Shown: positions 10,959 to 23,165, counted from the stretch's first letter. The stretch is DNA of 64,000 bases from Polychytrium aggregatum (GCF_025602895.1 NW_026516210.1:620001-684000); one strand, 5' to 3'. Numbers and translations: made by a program. Notes: generated by a model from the letters alone, not told the origin.

Positions 10959-13124
10959 ATGGCTTCAGAGCTCAGAGGCCCCACCAACTTTGCCGACGAC
11001 GGCAGTTCCGTGATTGAGCGGTCTGTCGAGGCGTCGTCGCTGGCTCCCCATGCCGACGACTGGCAGAGCTACTATGACGTCGGCCGCACCGTCGCAATCA
11101 TCCAGGAGCGGGGCTATCGCAATGTAGGTTTGCTCGGCTTTGGCTCGAGCCGGGATGTCCTCGAGATCCAAGACGATTGGTAGTTCGTTTACTGCTCTGG
11201 CCACTGTAGATCGAGGTGCTCTCGGCTCCGCTCGTCTCAGCTGATGGCGATTGTTCTCTGCCGTTTGCATCGACCTCCAAACCCTCTTGCGATCCCAGAT
11301 CGCCCTCCAGTTTCCAGACGAGCTTCTGCAGGACGCCGACCATGTTGCGTCATACCTCAAAGAGCACAGCCACCAACACATCTACATCCTCGCCGACACA
11401 TCATATGGGAGCTGCTGCGTCGACGAAGTTGCCGCTCAACACGCCAGCGCCGATTTCATCGTCCACTACGGCCGTGCTTGCCTGAGTCCGTAAGTTCTGT
11501 TGCTGCGATGCTCTTGTGTCAGATCTCCTTCCACCCGCCGAGGCCTCCGTTCGTCTGTCATCGTGTCCGCTCGAACTCACCACCTGTGGCAACGGCGTCT
11601 CCCGGCCTCAGCACCTCTCGGATTCCGGTTCAGTATGTCTTTGGAAAGGAACCCGTTGAAGCCGACCACTGCGTCGCCGAGCTCCGCAAACACATCCCGG
11701 ATACGTCGCAGCCGATTATCATGATGTGCGATGTCGTCTATCACCACGCCTTTGAAGCCATCGTCGCTCGTGTCCGAGATTTGGGGTTCTCTCAAGTTTT
11801 TGCCGAAACCATTCGGACCGAGCTGAATCTAAGCACTCCCACCGCAGACGCCGTCAGCGCTGCAGAGTCCCACTCGAGCAGGTGCAAGCCAAGCACAGAG
11901 GCTTGCTGCGGTGCTCGAACAGCAGGTCTCGACGATTCCAGCGCATGTGCTGGTGCCGGCGCTTGCTGCCAACCATGCAGGCCAGGTGCCACTGTCGAAT
12001 CAGCGATCGATGTATCAAAGCCGCGACAGTACACCTTGCCGGACTCGATCGCCAAGGAAGACTGCATCCTCTTCTACGTTGGTGGTGAAAGCCTGGCGCT
12101 CACCAACATCATGATGACACACAACTCGAACAGCACCATCACATACAACCCAGCAACTCGGGTCTGCCGCCACGAGACCGCAGCCGTCAACCGCATGCTC
12201 ATGAAGCGCTATTACATGGTGCAGAAAGCCAAGGACGCCGGCATTATCGGCATCGTGGTTGGGACTCTTGGTGTGGGTAAGGAACAATTCGTCTCGTGAG
12301 ACACATGGGCAATCATGAACCGGGCTTGGTCGAAGCCGAGTCTTGTCCGTCGGTCGTCGGGTTCGTCTTCCCCAGATCCTCAGCATCGCTTGGCTTGGGG
12401 ATTCCTGCCTAAATACGCCTGACTTTCCTCCCTTCCCACGCGGCGGCCCCCAACCGCTGTAGTGTCGTACCTCGATACCATCAGCAATCTCAAGAAGCTC
12501 ATCATCTCCAGTGGCAAAAAGCCCTATCTGATCTCAGTCGGCAAGCCCAATCCAGCCAAGCTCGGCAACTTTTTGGAGATTGACTGCTTCGTCTTTGTGG
12601 CGTGCCCCGAGAACTCGCTGATCGACTCGCGCGAGTTCCTGCGGCCTATTTTGACGCCATTCGAGCTGCTCATAGCCCTCGGAAGCGGGAAGGAGTGGAC
12701 GGGTGCATACGAAACCGACTTTGGAAAGGTCGTGGACGAGATCGGCGACCAGGCTCGTCTCAAGATGCAGCAGCATCAAGGAAGCACCCAGTCTGAATCC
12801 CGTGCGGCGGGGCAGAATAACGGCAGCGACGCCGACGCCGACCCAGACGCTCCTCGGTTTTCGCTCATCACCGGAGGCTACGTTCAGGATACAAAGTATG
12901 TTGCAGCCTCGAGCGACGACTCGACCGACGGCGCCGGTGCGGTTGCCCTGCGCAACAACAGCGGCCAGGTCTCGACCGTCGTCGCCTCCGTCGCAAGCCT
13001 GTATCTGAACGAGAAGCGGACCTTCAAGGGTCTGGAAGTGCGTCTTGGTGAGACTGAAGTTGCCAAAGTGCAGGAAGGACGTGACGGCATTGCGCGCGGA
13101 TACAGCGCAGAAAGGACGCTGTGA
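10959..13124 (+). CDS. DPH2: diphthamide biosynthesis protein DPH2
   Basis: Subunit of the Dph1-Dph2 enzyme, which transfers the 3-amino-3-carboxypropyl group of S-adenosylmethionine to a histidine of elongation factor 2. This is the first step of diphthamide synthesis in the cytosol. Four exons are in phase: 10959-11123, 11299-11489, 11612-12276 and 12463-13124, giving 560 aa. DPH2 rather than DPH1 is indicated by [17 protein letters not shown] followed by [10 protein letters not shown], and by the C-terminal [11 protein letters not shown] with [11 protein letters not shown]. Cysteines for the 4Fe-4S site are present. A non-conserved, cysteine-rich insertion encoded at about 11860-12000 looks lineage-specific. 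An AATAAA lies at 13240. Convergent with RGP1. Confidence 0.92.
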
Positions 13125-13239
13125 ACTCGGCGGATCGACAGCAATGTCTGTCCATGAGCCGACACGGGACGTTTGTCACTGCTGCTTTAGTGCAATCGCA
13201 TGGATATGCTGCAAAGGGTGGCTTGTATTCAGGACCCAG

Positions 13240-13245
13240 AATAAA
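13240..13245 (+). terminator. AATAAA polyadenylation signal of DPH2
   Basis: Exact AATAAA 115 bp after the DPH2 stop. The rest of the 373-bp convergent spacer to RGP1 (13125-13497) shows nothing else. Confidence 0.6.
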
Positions 13246-13497
13246 ACGACAGGCCTGACTCAAACCAGGGTGTCCGTTTCGTTTTGAGCACGCTGTATAC
13301 ACACGCAATGTCTAGTCTGGATCCATCTATACGATCTCAAAGGCGTGCAGGTTCTGCAAAGCGGATGAACCAGGCACAAGAGTTAGCATGAGGGGGCCCA
13401 GCCTGCATCGCCAGAGGCTACTAATGCCCGTCAACTGGTCAGCAAACGTTGTGCCTGCATAGGACAACACACGGTGTGGCGCTTGCTGCCCTCTCCC

Positions 13498-16400
13498 TCA
13501 ACCAACCTTGGAGTTCTTGGCTGTCTTGAACCCTATGACCTTTATCGGTACCATACAATCGAATGCCTCGACATCTGCCGACGAGGAGCCGTGGACGCTC
13601 ACAAAGTTGGGGTCGTCGGAGGTTGTATCGTAGTACTGATACTTGGTGCCGGTCACAAACTCGATCCTGAGGCTCCATCGCAGAGAGACTGGCGGGGGTT
13701 GCCGACAGCACCACAGCCGCCGCATCGGATAGTAAGCCACCACTGTGCTTTCCTCCCCTTCCCATATCAGCCCTGCTCTGCGCACTGCACATGGTTGCGA
13801 TCGCTACCTGCCGATGTTTGAAACTCTGAGGCACCATTCACGGGAATCGCTAGGGTGGCGCTCAGCCGCTTGGTCGATGCTACACACTTGTGATACTCGG
13901 CAAACACCTTCCGAGTAAGCAAGTTGCTCTGATGCTTGGGCCTCAGAGCGTATGTCGACTGGATTTGCTCAGACGTCTCAAGGAATATGGATATCTGCAC
14001 GAGTAGAGCATCCAGGCGCGCATGAGCCAAAAGTCGTGCTGCATCACGAGTTGCATGGCATCGTATCGCTCCGAAAAGCATCGTTGTTGGTGCCCTCACA
14101 ATCAGTGTCGCTGAAGTATCTGGCAACCGTGCTGCTCAATGAAGATAGGCTATCGATTGCACACCTGGAAGCACGGAACAGCGCTGTCTGAAAAATCCAA
14201 TATGACCGTGACAGCTTCGCCGACTCGGAAGGTGTTTCGCTGCAGAACGACCTGAGCCACGTGCTCATTGTTTCTGCAGATCTCATAGTTCACTGAAGCA
14301 GACTAGCAGTCAGTAACAGTCCTATGCAGTAGCGGCTCAAGGAAAGGCCGAAGCGGATCCGAGTCCAACGACCACTCACCTCGCCTCGACGACTGGCACA
14401 TGGCCATGATGCTACGAGTAATGCTGGCTCTCTCAGGCGCATCGTCCTCCATAGAAACCACGCCCTTGCGCTGCTGCTTCTCTGATAAGTCGTTGGATCC
14501 ATTGCGAAACAATGTTGAGGACGTGCGGGTTGGTGTCGGGGAAGTGAACATGTGCATTGTCTGAGTGGTCGAGATCGTGCTGACACATCATCGCCCACTC
14601 AGCCGAGCAAGCTACCCAGGTCAACTTTGATCTGCCCTTGCAATAGTCGACAAACTACGGCCACAGCAGCGAGTTGCGCGGTGCTGGCCCACAGCGAGAC
14701 ATGGACATGCTGTACGAGCCGTCCTTTCTCACCTGGCTCTGCGTCCTCAACCATGGAGACATGTGCAGTGTCGTTGTTGATGATGATCGGGTTCATGATC
14801 TCGTAAACGGCTTTAGCGGCGTCTTCTGCAAGGTGCACCCCCCCCCCAGAGAGGCGACCGATCCACATTGGTGTTAACTCAGTGCATGCAGTACAGCGCG
14901 GTGCGGTACGATTGCGATCTCGTCCTGCGATCTCGAATTGCGATTCGAGTGGATTGCTTGCCTTCGAACCGCCCAAACAGACGGAACGGCAGTTGAATCA
15001 GCTGTGTCCGGGTGCGACCGCCTGGCCTCTGCACATTCACAAGTAGCTTGTACGAAACCCGGATAACCTTGCCGCGATAGGAGGGCGGCAGCGTCGATGG
15101 CAGATCGATTTCGTAGTTGACTTGGGATAGAATCATCAGCGTGGTTTAGCCAGTAGCGACCGCGAGCCTCGCTTCGTGAACATCGATTGCATGATACTTG
15201 ATCGGGTCAGACGGACTGACGGCAGTCAGGGAGGGGCAACTCACAGGTTTTGCTCTCGCCGGGACCAAGCGACAGATCAGCGAACAATAACGTCGGCGGA
15301 GTGGACAGCACGGGGAATGCCTTGCCCTCTTGCGAATGGAGTCCAATTCGGCATCAAACGGCAGTCTTGTCAGCGACATGCTGTGTATCTCAGATTGCGA
15401 TTCATGTCTTCCGGGCAGTGGTGCTTGCACGAGGCAAGCGCTGGCATGACATCAGCGCCTAGTGCAGACCTAGCTCACCTTTATCCCTGGCTGCATCGGC
15501 ACCGTTGACGAACGAGCCACCTCCTCCAAAGGCACCTCCGCCGCCTCCGGGCTTGTACATCAAGAGATGGTTCAGGGATTCGAACATTGAGCTCTTGATG
15601 TACAGTGGATCGACCGAAAAGCTGCCGACCATTTGCGCAAAAGCCCAAGCGATCTGCTCGGGTCGGACCGTGCTCGGTGCAGACCACGACTGTGAGTGCA
15701 GATGATGGCTGGACATGGGCATGGTGCGGTGCGAGTCTGTGCTGGCTCGGCCCAAGGACGACGAGTGATCCGAGGTCAAGTTGGCGCTGTTGGGGACGGC
15801 AGGGTTGCTCGAATCTGGCGTGATCGAATGGACGCTGCTGAGGTTGATCTTGTCGGTCTCGGTGTGTCCCGATCCAAGGGCCTGGTCGGCTATCTTGGAC
15901 GCAGCCGGCTTTCCTGGGATCTGCAGATGTGGGAGAGTAGGTGGAGGCCGCGGTGCAGTTGAGCCAGGGGCTGTTCGATCCTCCTCGCGATTGGTCTCCG
16001 GATGGTCATATCCATTCATGCTGTCATTAGCGGGATCGGAAAGCGGAAGGGTCGATCCAGACGGCTCGGAATCGACGGGCGATGGAGGTGCATTGAGCGA
16101 TGGTGACGGTGACGGTGACGAGAAGCCGGTGCCGAAGAGAGCCTTGGTGAACGACGTCAGGAAGCCAAAGGTGCTGCCTTGGTCGACGACGGGAATGTGC
16201 TTGATGCTCAGCGGCTCGGAGCCAGAGACCACGGACGCTGATCCGTCGTCGGTAGCCAATGCTTCGGCAGAGGGGGTGTTGAGCACGATATCAGGGGCTC
16301 CTGGGGCGACCAGGGCCGAGGTTGGGACTGAGGGCCGGCGCGAGCCAGGAAGAGAATGCGCCAGATACGACGGAATGGCCGAAAGCCGTCGACGCGGGGA

Positions 16401-16577
16401 GTTCAGCGCACTCTGGGCCGGCGATACCAGGGTTGCCTGAAGGGGCAACGGGGGCACCTGCGCCGGGGTTGGGCGAACAGGAGAAGCCGGGTTTGTGAAG
16501 GTGAGGGAGCAGGAGAAGCGCTCGCCGGCAAAGAAGACGGCGGACTGCGGGAAGCTGACGGTTAGCAGAATCACCAT
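13498..16577 (-). CDS. RGP1: RGP1-like Rab GEF subunit (Ric1-Rgp1 complex)
   Basis: Partner of Ric1 in the Golgi-associated exchange factor for Ypt6/Rab6. Eight minus-strand exons close in frame at 680 aa: 16577-15479, 15328-15245, 15120-14962, 14825-14733, 14481-14380, 14292-14165, 13994-13808 and 13688-13498. Family marks in order: an N-terminal VFFAGERFSCSLTFTN strand pair; a 200-residue Ser/Pro-rich insertion; QIAWAFAQMVGSFSVDP with MYKPGGGGG; FPVLSTPPTLLFADLSLGPG; IDLPSTLPPSYRGKVIRVSY; EIMNPIIINND; TFRVGEAVTVILDF; and VSLRWSLRIEFVTG with FDCMVPIKV. The third intron works only with a GC-AG pair (donor AAG|GCAAGC at 14961). The 251-bp intron 14482-14732 is the weakest junction. Transcribed divergently from the EED-like gene. 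Confidence 0.88.
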
Positions 16578-16775
16578 GGCGATGGAGAGACAGGGGCGAA
16601 TGGATCGGAGCAGATGATAGAGACACGGGATGCAGATGAATCAGAGCGGATCGGTGTGTGGTGTGTGGGGTCGATGGGCAACGAGGGGCGAGAGGGCGAA
16701 CGGCGGCGGCTGAATGCGGCGGTTGATACTTGATCGTTGACGGATGATTGCTAATGGTCAACGGCCAATGGCTGA

Positions 16776-16823
16776 CGGTTGATAGTTGTTGATAGTTGAT
16801 AGTTGTTGATAGTTGATAGTTGG
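16776..16823. repeat. TTGATAGTTG-type tandem repeat
   Basis: Four to five imperfect 7-10 bp units in the RGP1/EED promoter region. Confidence 0.75.
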
Positions 16824-17088
16824 TATCAGTTGGCCGGTGGTCGGCGCTGGCAGCAGATATCCGAATCGCGACGGTCGACGCCGGCGGCCGAGATGATCGA
16901 GGCCAAGAGCAGCCGCGGGCCAATGCTATGTATCCGCGGCCTGGAGAGCGCTGGGCGCCGGGCTGTTTGGCCCCCGTCGTCTTCGCCAGGGCTGTCCTGC
17001 TCTTGTCTGCATCACAGCCGCCGGTTGATCTGCGCCGCGGAGGACCTGCTGTCTGTCTTCCGGCGCCGAGGTCGGTGTGGTCCTGCCT

Positions 17089-17141
17089 GCTTGTCTTGCC
17101 TGTCGGTCCTGCCTGTCGGTCCTGCCTGTCGGTCCTGCCTG
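17089..17141. repeat. 13-bp tandem repeat (GTCGGTCCTGCCT)
   Basis: Three near-perfect copies plus flanking partial copies, about 200 bp upstream of the EED-like start codon. Confidence 0.8.
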
Positions 17142-17325
17142 CTGGCCATGTCTTGTAGATCTGGTCCTGTTGATCTTGCCATCTGGCTGATCTTGCCTTC
17201 CCGTCTCCGCAGATCTCTCGCCGGGTTCAAGCCTTGCGCCCTCTGTCTCGGCCGCTCCCGAAAAGCCGTCCTTCAACCTTGCTGCGAACCGCTGTTCGGG
17301 CACCCGATCCCCGGCCATCGCATCA

Positions 17326-20300
17326 ATGTCGTCAAATAGCCAGTCTCCGAGCTGGCTGTCGCCGCCGAGCATCCCTGAAATCTCGTCCATCCTCGGCGAT
17401 GCCGACCAATTCAGCCTCGCCCCGAGCAATCCAACCAAGACCGGGCATCACCAGGTTAGCGCACGAATCCTCGTCCCGGCATGGCCTATTCCTGTTGCCG
17501 GGATCATGTCTCTGATTGGAGCCCTCGCTCGCATCGATATCGATATCGATATCCATGCTCCATAGCACCCTGTGTCCGGCCTCCCTTGCCCAGAGCCACC
17601 GATGCTTGACCAGTCAGGAAATAATCTGGACACCGCCGGGCAGGATGCTGTTACTGCTGGAAACAACGCAGCCTCGACTTCCAATCGTCAATGGCGACCA
17701 AGCCCGTTGCCTGATCCCACATCGGCCCTGCAGCACAAGTCGAGGAATGCTGGGCTTGGGCTTGGGCTGCCGCCCCCACAGGCGTCGCTCAAACGTCGTC
17801 CATCGAGGCAGACTTATTTCAACGACACGAAGGCTTTGGCATCGGCGGCTCTGGTCTATCAAGACTCGCCATTCAGCGTTGGTTCGCCTGGGCCACTCCA
17901 AGACTCGACTGAGGACCTAGCCAACCTTCTCAGCTTCCAATACGACTCGGAAGAACCGGGCGATGCTCCCCTGGACATTCCGCAGAGCAAGCGAACCAAA
18001 TGGGAAGGCGACGACAGAGAGTCGGAAGTTGTGGTAAAACCCGAAGTAATAGAAATAATCGACTTGACAGACGGCCCGATCGATACCAAATTGGAGGCGG
18101 ACATGATCTTTGAGGACTTTGAGGGAGAATATGTGATATCCAATCACAAATCGCCCGACCCCTGCGAAATACCGCCAGCGCCGTCCGATCCTGCCAGCCA
18201 TACGACGGTACAGCCCCAACCCATCGCGCACGAGTCGCAGGAAGGCGCCTCGACCAGGCCGGGGCAGAAACACTCACATCTGGAATACAATCTGCATTCG
18301 ACGATTCAGTTTCGAGTAGGTCTTCAGTCCTCTGATACCACCGCGACGATGCGATGCGATGCGATGCGATGCGAACATGTGTTCGGACTGGATGAATGGC
18401 GAATCACAGATCGCAAGGATAGGGCGCGTATCCCCCACACCGTCGCTCGAACCAGCGCTGACATGGTTTGGTATCTCCTCCTCTCCCGGCAGTGCTTCGA
18501 CTCGGGAGAGCATGGCTGGAAGCTGTCGTTCAATCCATTCGATCAAGAACAGAGCATCTTTGCAATGGCTGGCGACGGCCTGGTGAGTGGCCGTCCCCTG
18601 CATCACTCGCTGCGTCGGTGTGTTGGCATCGCTCCGTTAGATTGTCCTCCAGCATTTCCCTCCAGCACTGCCCTCCTGCCGCTCTCGGCGTCATCGCTCC
18701 AGCGCTTCGAGTGCCATCCCTCTGACATCCCCACCTTGGTGTGCTGCTCTCCTGTGCAATGAACCCCATTCGACCCATTCTCGAAGCTCTCGGTCTGGAG
18801 CTGCAAGGCTGCACACCGAACGCAAAATCTGCTGTCGCGCCGGATTCTCGACGACAAAAGAGCCAAGGCTGCGCTCTACGCTGTGGAGTGGCTCTACGAT
18901 GCAGAGCTTCGGGAGGTATACGTGGCCGTAGGCGGCAACAGCTCGGCCATCAGCGTTTTTGGGCTCTCGTCCAATAGCCATAGAGTAAGTGCCGTCCGCA
19001 CGCTTGCTGTTCGCCAATCCGCTTGCGTCGGTACAGCAAACCATCGGAATCGAGTCGGAGAGCGTGCTGACCAGGGTTTTATCTCTACTCCATCAGCTCC
19101 TTCAATCTCACGGCGCAGTGAGTAGCCAAGAGTGAGGGAGCAAGCGAGAGCGAGACTGGTGTGCATGTGTGCTGATGTGCAGATGGGCATGTGTGCAGCT
19201 TCGGACATGAAAGTGCAGCGGAATGCATTTGGTGCGAGCAGCAGCGTCTTGGCTCGACTTTTGTGGTTCTGTTTCGCATCGAGTCCTCTCTTGAAGTGGA
19301 CCCGCACATTGGCACATTGGCACATTGGCACATTGGCACATTGGCACATTGGCACATTGGCACATTGGCACATAACTTCATCGTCTGTGCTCGCGGCCGA
19401 TGCTTGTATACCATTCCGCGAACTGCTGAATGAACTCACACTGACCTCGGCAGGACATCAACGATCTCAAGAGACACCCGCGGGACGACGTGATTCTGGC
19501 ATCGGCCAGTCGAGATCGCAGCATCCGGATATGGAACGCCAAGCGTGGGATGCTTCTGGCCATCCTTGGCGGATGCGGGCACAAGGACACCATCTATTCG
19601 ATTGTAAGCCGCACTCTGTTTCTGAAGGACGCCGGCTGTGCCTTGGTGCGCTGCAAGGAGTTGACTCTCCCGTTTCTGATGCGCGGGAGCATTGCGTTGT
19701 GTCGGCAGAGATGGCTCTAACGCTCTCTGTGTGCTGAATAGAACTTCAACGACGACGGCACACGGCTCATCTCCAGCAGCCACGACCATCAAGTGCTCGT
19801 CTGGGACTCGTATACACCCGAGCTTGCTGAGCTCATGGAGCGCTCGCACTCGCTGGACCGACAGCCATCATCGTACATTGGACTTCGATACCGGACCGAT
19901 GGGCCGACCCAGATCAAGGACCACGTGCTGCGAGTCTACTTTCCGCTCGAGCAGCGCTCGGACATCTTCCGGAGCATCATCGACTGGTCATCGTGGTTCG
20001 GTTCCGCCGCCGTCTTCACCAAGGGCATATCGGGGAGGATCAGGCTGTGGAAATACGAAGAATCGCCTCAAGCCCAAGAGTCTCGTCATATCAAGCTCAC
20101 GGGGTCGGAATATGGCTTTGTGGGTATCTCGCTCGGGATTCGCTACGCTTCTGACTGGGTGCACCACTCCATCGCGCCGCTGGTTCCATGCAGAGCCGTC
20201 CTGTCTGCATGAGTGTATCATGGCTGTGGCCTGCCCCCTTCATGTGTTTGCTGACAGCGTCCTGTGCATATCCGCTTGCTGATTGCTGATCCGCTCCCAT

Positions 20301-21091
20301 TCTCTCCAGCCCCTCCTGCGGAAGGTCACGCCGATCATTTATGAGTTCACGGTGAGTCTTGGAGTCGGTCGATGCCATGGCTTCTTCGAGAACCTGGGGG
20401 GTCACGGCAGCAGTCGTGGTTGACCAACCACTCATCTTTGAACCTCCACACAACCTCCCTTTCCAGTATCCAGAAGAAATCCCCGTGTACTTTATTTTCC
20501 CACACATCAGCCCCAGCGGGCGGTATCTGGCAGTTGGCAATTCGCATGGAGACGTGTTTATCTGGTAAAGTGCACGGCTATGCATCGAGGGAGTGAAGGG
20601 GGGGTGGGTTTATTGGATCTGAAGATTTTGGTTGTGGCTCGTCTGCCTCGTTGCGAGCCAAGCAATCGAGGAGCCAGTAAGGGGGGGGGCTCCTCCAGCC
20701 CGAATCAATGAAACTGACGCCTGATATCCTTGGATGCATCCACGCACCATGGCATCAACACGATCATCGACAGGGATATTTTGGATGAGCTCAATCGGGG
20801 GCTCAATCAGCTGGAATCCAAATGCAGAATCAATGGTAAGTTTCGCGTTCGCGATGAAAGCGTCCATGACAGGGTGCGGGGTGGTGAGACTTGGCAAAGC
20901 CGCTCGTTAGAGCAGCTTCATTCACAGGCCAACATCATGAATCAGGTACCCGGCGGAAAATGCCCCGCTGGCACAAGTGTCTGGTGCGATCAGTGTGCTT
21001 CAGCAACGACGACCGTTTCCTCGTCTCGATCAGCGACGACGGGGCCTTGTGTGTCTGGGAGAAGCGGATCATCAAGACCGAAGAGCCCTAG
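17326..21091 (+). CDS. EED: EED/ESC-like WD40 Polycomb (PRC2) subunit
   Basis: Probable WD40 scaffold of a PRC2-type histone H3 lysine 27 methyltransferase. Eleven exons close in frame at 707 aa: 17326-17454, 17566-18315, 18493-18582, 18787-18984, 19037-19117, 19454-19603, 19742-20119, 20310-20351, 20467-20564, 20774-20835 and 20946-21091. A disordered N-terminus of about 290 residues holds a SUMO-interaction-like EIIDLTD (near 18050). WD blades follow: GWKLSFNPFDQEQSIFAMAG; ALYAVEWLYDAELREVYVAVGG; INDLKRHPRDDVILASASRD with SIRIWN; FNDDGTRLISSSHDHQVLVWD; HISPSGRYLAVGNSHGDVFIWD; HKCLVRSVCFSNDDRFLVS. The INDLKRHPRD blade and the blade order match animal EED and Drosophila ESC. The end of exon 7 could instead be a donor near 20158. 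Confidence 0.8.
18348..18373. repeat. GCGAT pentamer repeat in an EED intron
   Basis: Five copies of the pentamer GCGAT inside the third-exon-proximal intron (18316-18492). Confidence 0.8.
19306..19372. repeat. 8-bp tandem repeat CACATTGG in an EED intron
   Basis: About 8.4 perfect copies of CACATTGG inside the 336-bp intron 19118-19453. Each unit carries ATTGG, the complement of a CCAAT box. Confidence 0.95.
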
Positions 21092-22721
21092 CCGAGCGCA
21101 TGCCCGAGCAATAGACATTCTCATTCGCCGCCACTCGTCTTCGCCATGTCAGCGGTGGCCTGGGCATCTCCTCTGTCTGGGGCGGCGTACAGTATGTTGA
21201 AGTAACGATGAGACACATCGTCTCATTCGGACAAACACGGCGTAATCGGATCATATCACACACTCGATCAAGTGAGTCAAATCATTGCCTTGTATGAGGG
21301 AAATGCATGGAGTGAGTGGGCACGACGGAGACCAGCAAGCCGCTGCAGATTCAGCCACTGCAGGTCGGAGGAACAAGACAGACCTGGGATGAGGGAGAAA
21401 GACACAGGGCAACGAGCAATATCGCTGGTTGGGTACCGATCAAAGCCGTCCAGCCAGATCGACAAACATCAAAACCAGTTCGGCGTAACGCGGCGGCGGC
21501 TCTGCGAACCGCAAAAATGGCGCAAGAGAAGGATGCACTGCGGCCGTAACGAGAGCGGTGCGAAGTATGACGTGCTCGGGCCTGGCTGCCAGGAGCCCGG
21601 GTGTGTTCAGGGAGCATGGCCGGCCATGTGCAAGCGGAGAAGGCGGGAGGGGGGAGGGGCGAGGACGACCGGGGGCGATACGGCCGGAGTCGATGAGGAG
21701 GAACAAAGCACGACGAGGCGATGCGATGTGGAAGGAGGCAAACGGAGCCTCGTCCACAATCACACCCACATCCAGTCATGGACAGCCTCGTCGCCAACCG
21801 ACACCAGCCAAAGCGGCCAAAGTGGCCAAGCAGGCCATGAACCGGAGGAGAGATCAACGAGCTAGGCTCGACTGAACACATCATGGTTTTATATATTTCA
21901 ATGGGTTATTTTCCCTCAGATTCGATTTGTGGGTTTCCATCCTCGGGATTGGGATTTTCTTTTCTTGGGCTGTTGGGTCTTGCGAGCTTGCTTTTCACGT
22001 TGCGCCGATCCGTAGCGATGGATTTCGGCTGCTCGAGAATATTGGATTCGTGGTGGAGAGAGAGAGGGAAAGAGAGAGAGAGAACGATGGCGGTGGTGAT
22101 GGATGATGAAGATCTGGCCGGTCAAAGCGCCACGGGGAAGAGGGAAGAGACAAGAGGCGACCCAAGGTGGGGGGTCAGGGAATGAAAACTTCAAAAATGA
22201 ATAGGAAGAAATGGATAAAGGAAATGAACTCAAAGACACGACATTGAGGCACCACTCTGGTCCCGTCAGAGGCACGAACGGCCAGAGGATGATGCAAGCA
22301 GGAGGGAGGAAAGAGGGGAGATGGAGGAGGGGGCTGGCAGGATTACGCCGGCGGCAATAGTATATCCAAAAATTGTGCTGAGGAAGCCGGGAAGAGGCAT
22401 ATGGGCCAGAAAGGGTCTGGCAGGATACACCGAAGAACGATGGACAAGCGCGGGCAGGCCAGCGATGTTGCTCTGATGCTGTGGGAGGGGGGCCAGCAAG
22501 AGCAGAGACAATTACGAGAGGAGGCTTGGCCTCCGATAAAGAGGGGGAGGAGAAGAAAAGGATAGGTGAATTAAATAATGAACAGAAACACACACAAAAA
22601 GGAGGAGGAGGGAAAGGACTTTGGAGGCAAAAACAAGCGCAAAGTAGCTGCGAGGGCTGATGGTGCTGATGGTGCTGGGAGATGACGGGCCGAGAGGGAC
22701 GCGGGAGGGCCTGCGGGGATA
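21092..22721. other. long intergenic region before the ECL1-like cluster
   Basis: About 1.6 kb. The part from 22040 to 22720 is strongly purine-rich on the plus strand (GAGAGA tracts at 22050-22085), which is pyrimidine-rich on the strand that encodes ECL1-like copy 1. It may be that gene's 3' untranslated region. No coding sequence with recognisable motifs. Confidence 0.45.
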
Positions 22722-23165
22722 TCAAGCGGCGTTGGAAAAGCTCTTGGAGCACGAATACTTGAGCGGCAGTGGGAAGATGGAGGGCGACCCAAGCGACAGC
22801 TCGGGCACACTGCGTCCGTCCGGGGTCATGTCGTAGCTCGAGGTCTGCAGCGAGTTTGGCTTGGAAAAGCCGCCGGCGGGGACATGGACGTGCATGTGGT
22901 AGAGCGATGTTGAGAACGACTGCTCGTAGGGCATCGGCGGGCGGTGATGCTGGCGAGACGATGGCGAGAAGGAGATGACGGCAGCTGGTTGGGGGCCCGA
23001 GGCCGGCGACAGGCCGCCTACGGAGGACGGCGGTGTGGGCCAGGAAGCCAGCAGCGAGGGCGACATGCATGCTTCGCGGCGTTGGCACTCCTGCGAACAG
23101 TAAAAGTGGCCATCCAGGGTCCGCTTTCCACAGGGGCACCAGTTGAGGTCAACTCCGTAGTCCAT
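22722..23165 (-). CDS. ECL1-like zinc-binding small protein, copy 1
   Basis: Intronless 147-aa protein that starts MDYGVDLNWCPCGKRTLDGH and continues FYCSQECQRRE. The four cysteines (CPC ... YCSxxC) resemble the N-terminal zinc-binding motif of fungal Ecl1/Ecl2/Ecl3 proteins. Those are small stress- and nutrient-responsive factors that extend chronological lifespan in fission yeast. The first cysteine pair is C-x-C rather than C-x-x-C. The rest is low-complexity Ser/Pro/His-rich with no domain. I chose the ATG at 23165 because the other three paralogues also start MD directly before the motif; the frame is open well upstream. A TATATATA lies at 23970-23977, so the 5' leader may be long. Confidence 0.75.
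   Translation of the reverse strand: MDYGVDLNWCPCGKRTLDGHFYCSQECQRREACMSPSLLASWPTPPSSVGGLSPASGPQPAAVISFSPSSRQHHRPPMPYEQSFSTSLYHMHVHVPAGGFSKPNSLQTSSYDMTPDGRSVPELSLGSPSIFPLPLKYSCSKSFSNAA

Larger units (their letters stand above)
16578..17325. other. divergent intergenic region (RGP1 / EED-like)
   Basis: About 750 bp hold both promoters and two short tandem repeats: TTGATAGTTG-type units at 16776-16823 and GTCGGTCCTGCCT-type units (four copies) at 17089-17141. ATTGG/CCAAT pentamers occur at several places. No supported gene. Confidence 0.5.

Noticed and set aside
19306-19372. CRISPR-like regularly spaced repeat
   Set aside because: Units are 8 bp and contiguous, with no spacers, inside a eukaryotic intron: a minisatellite.
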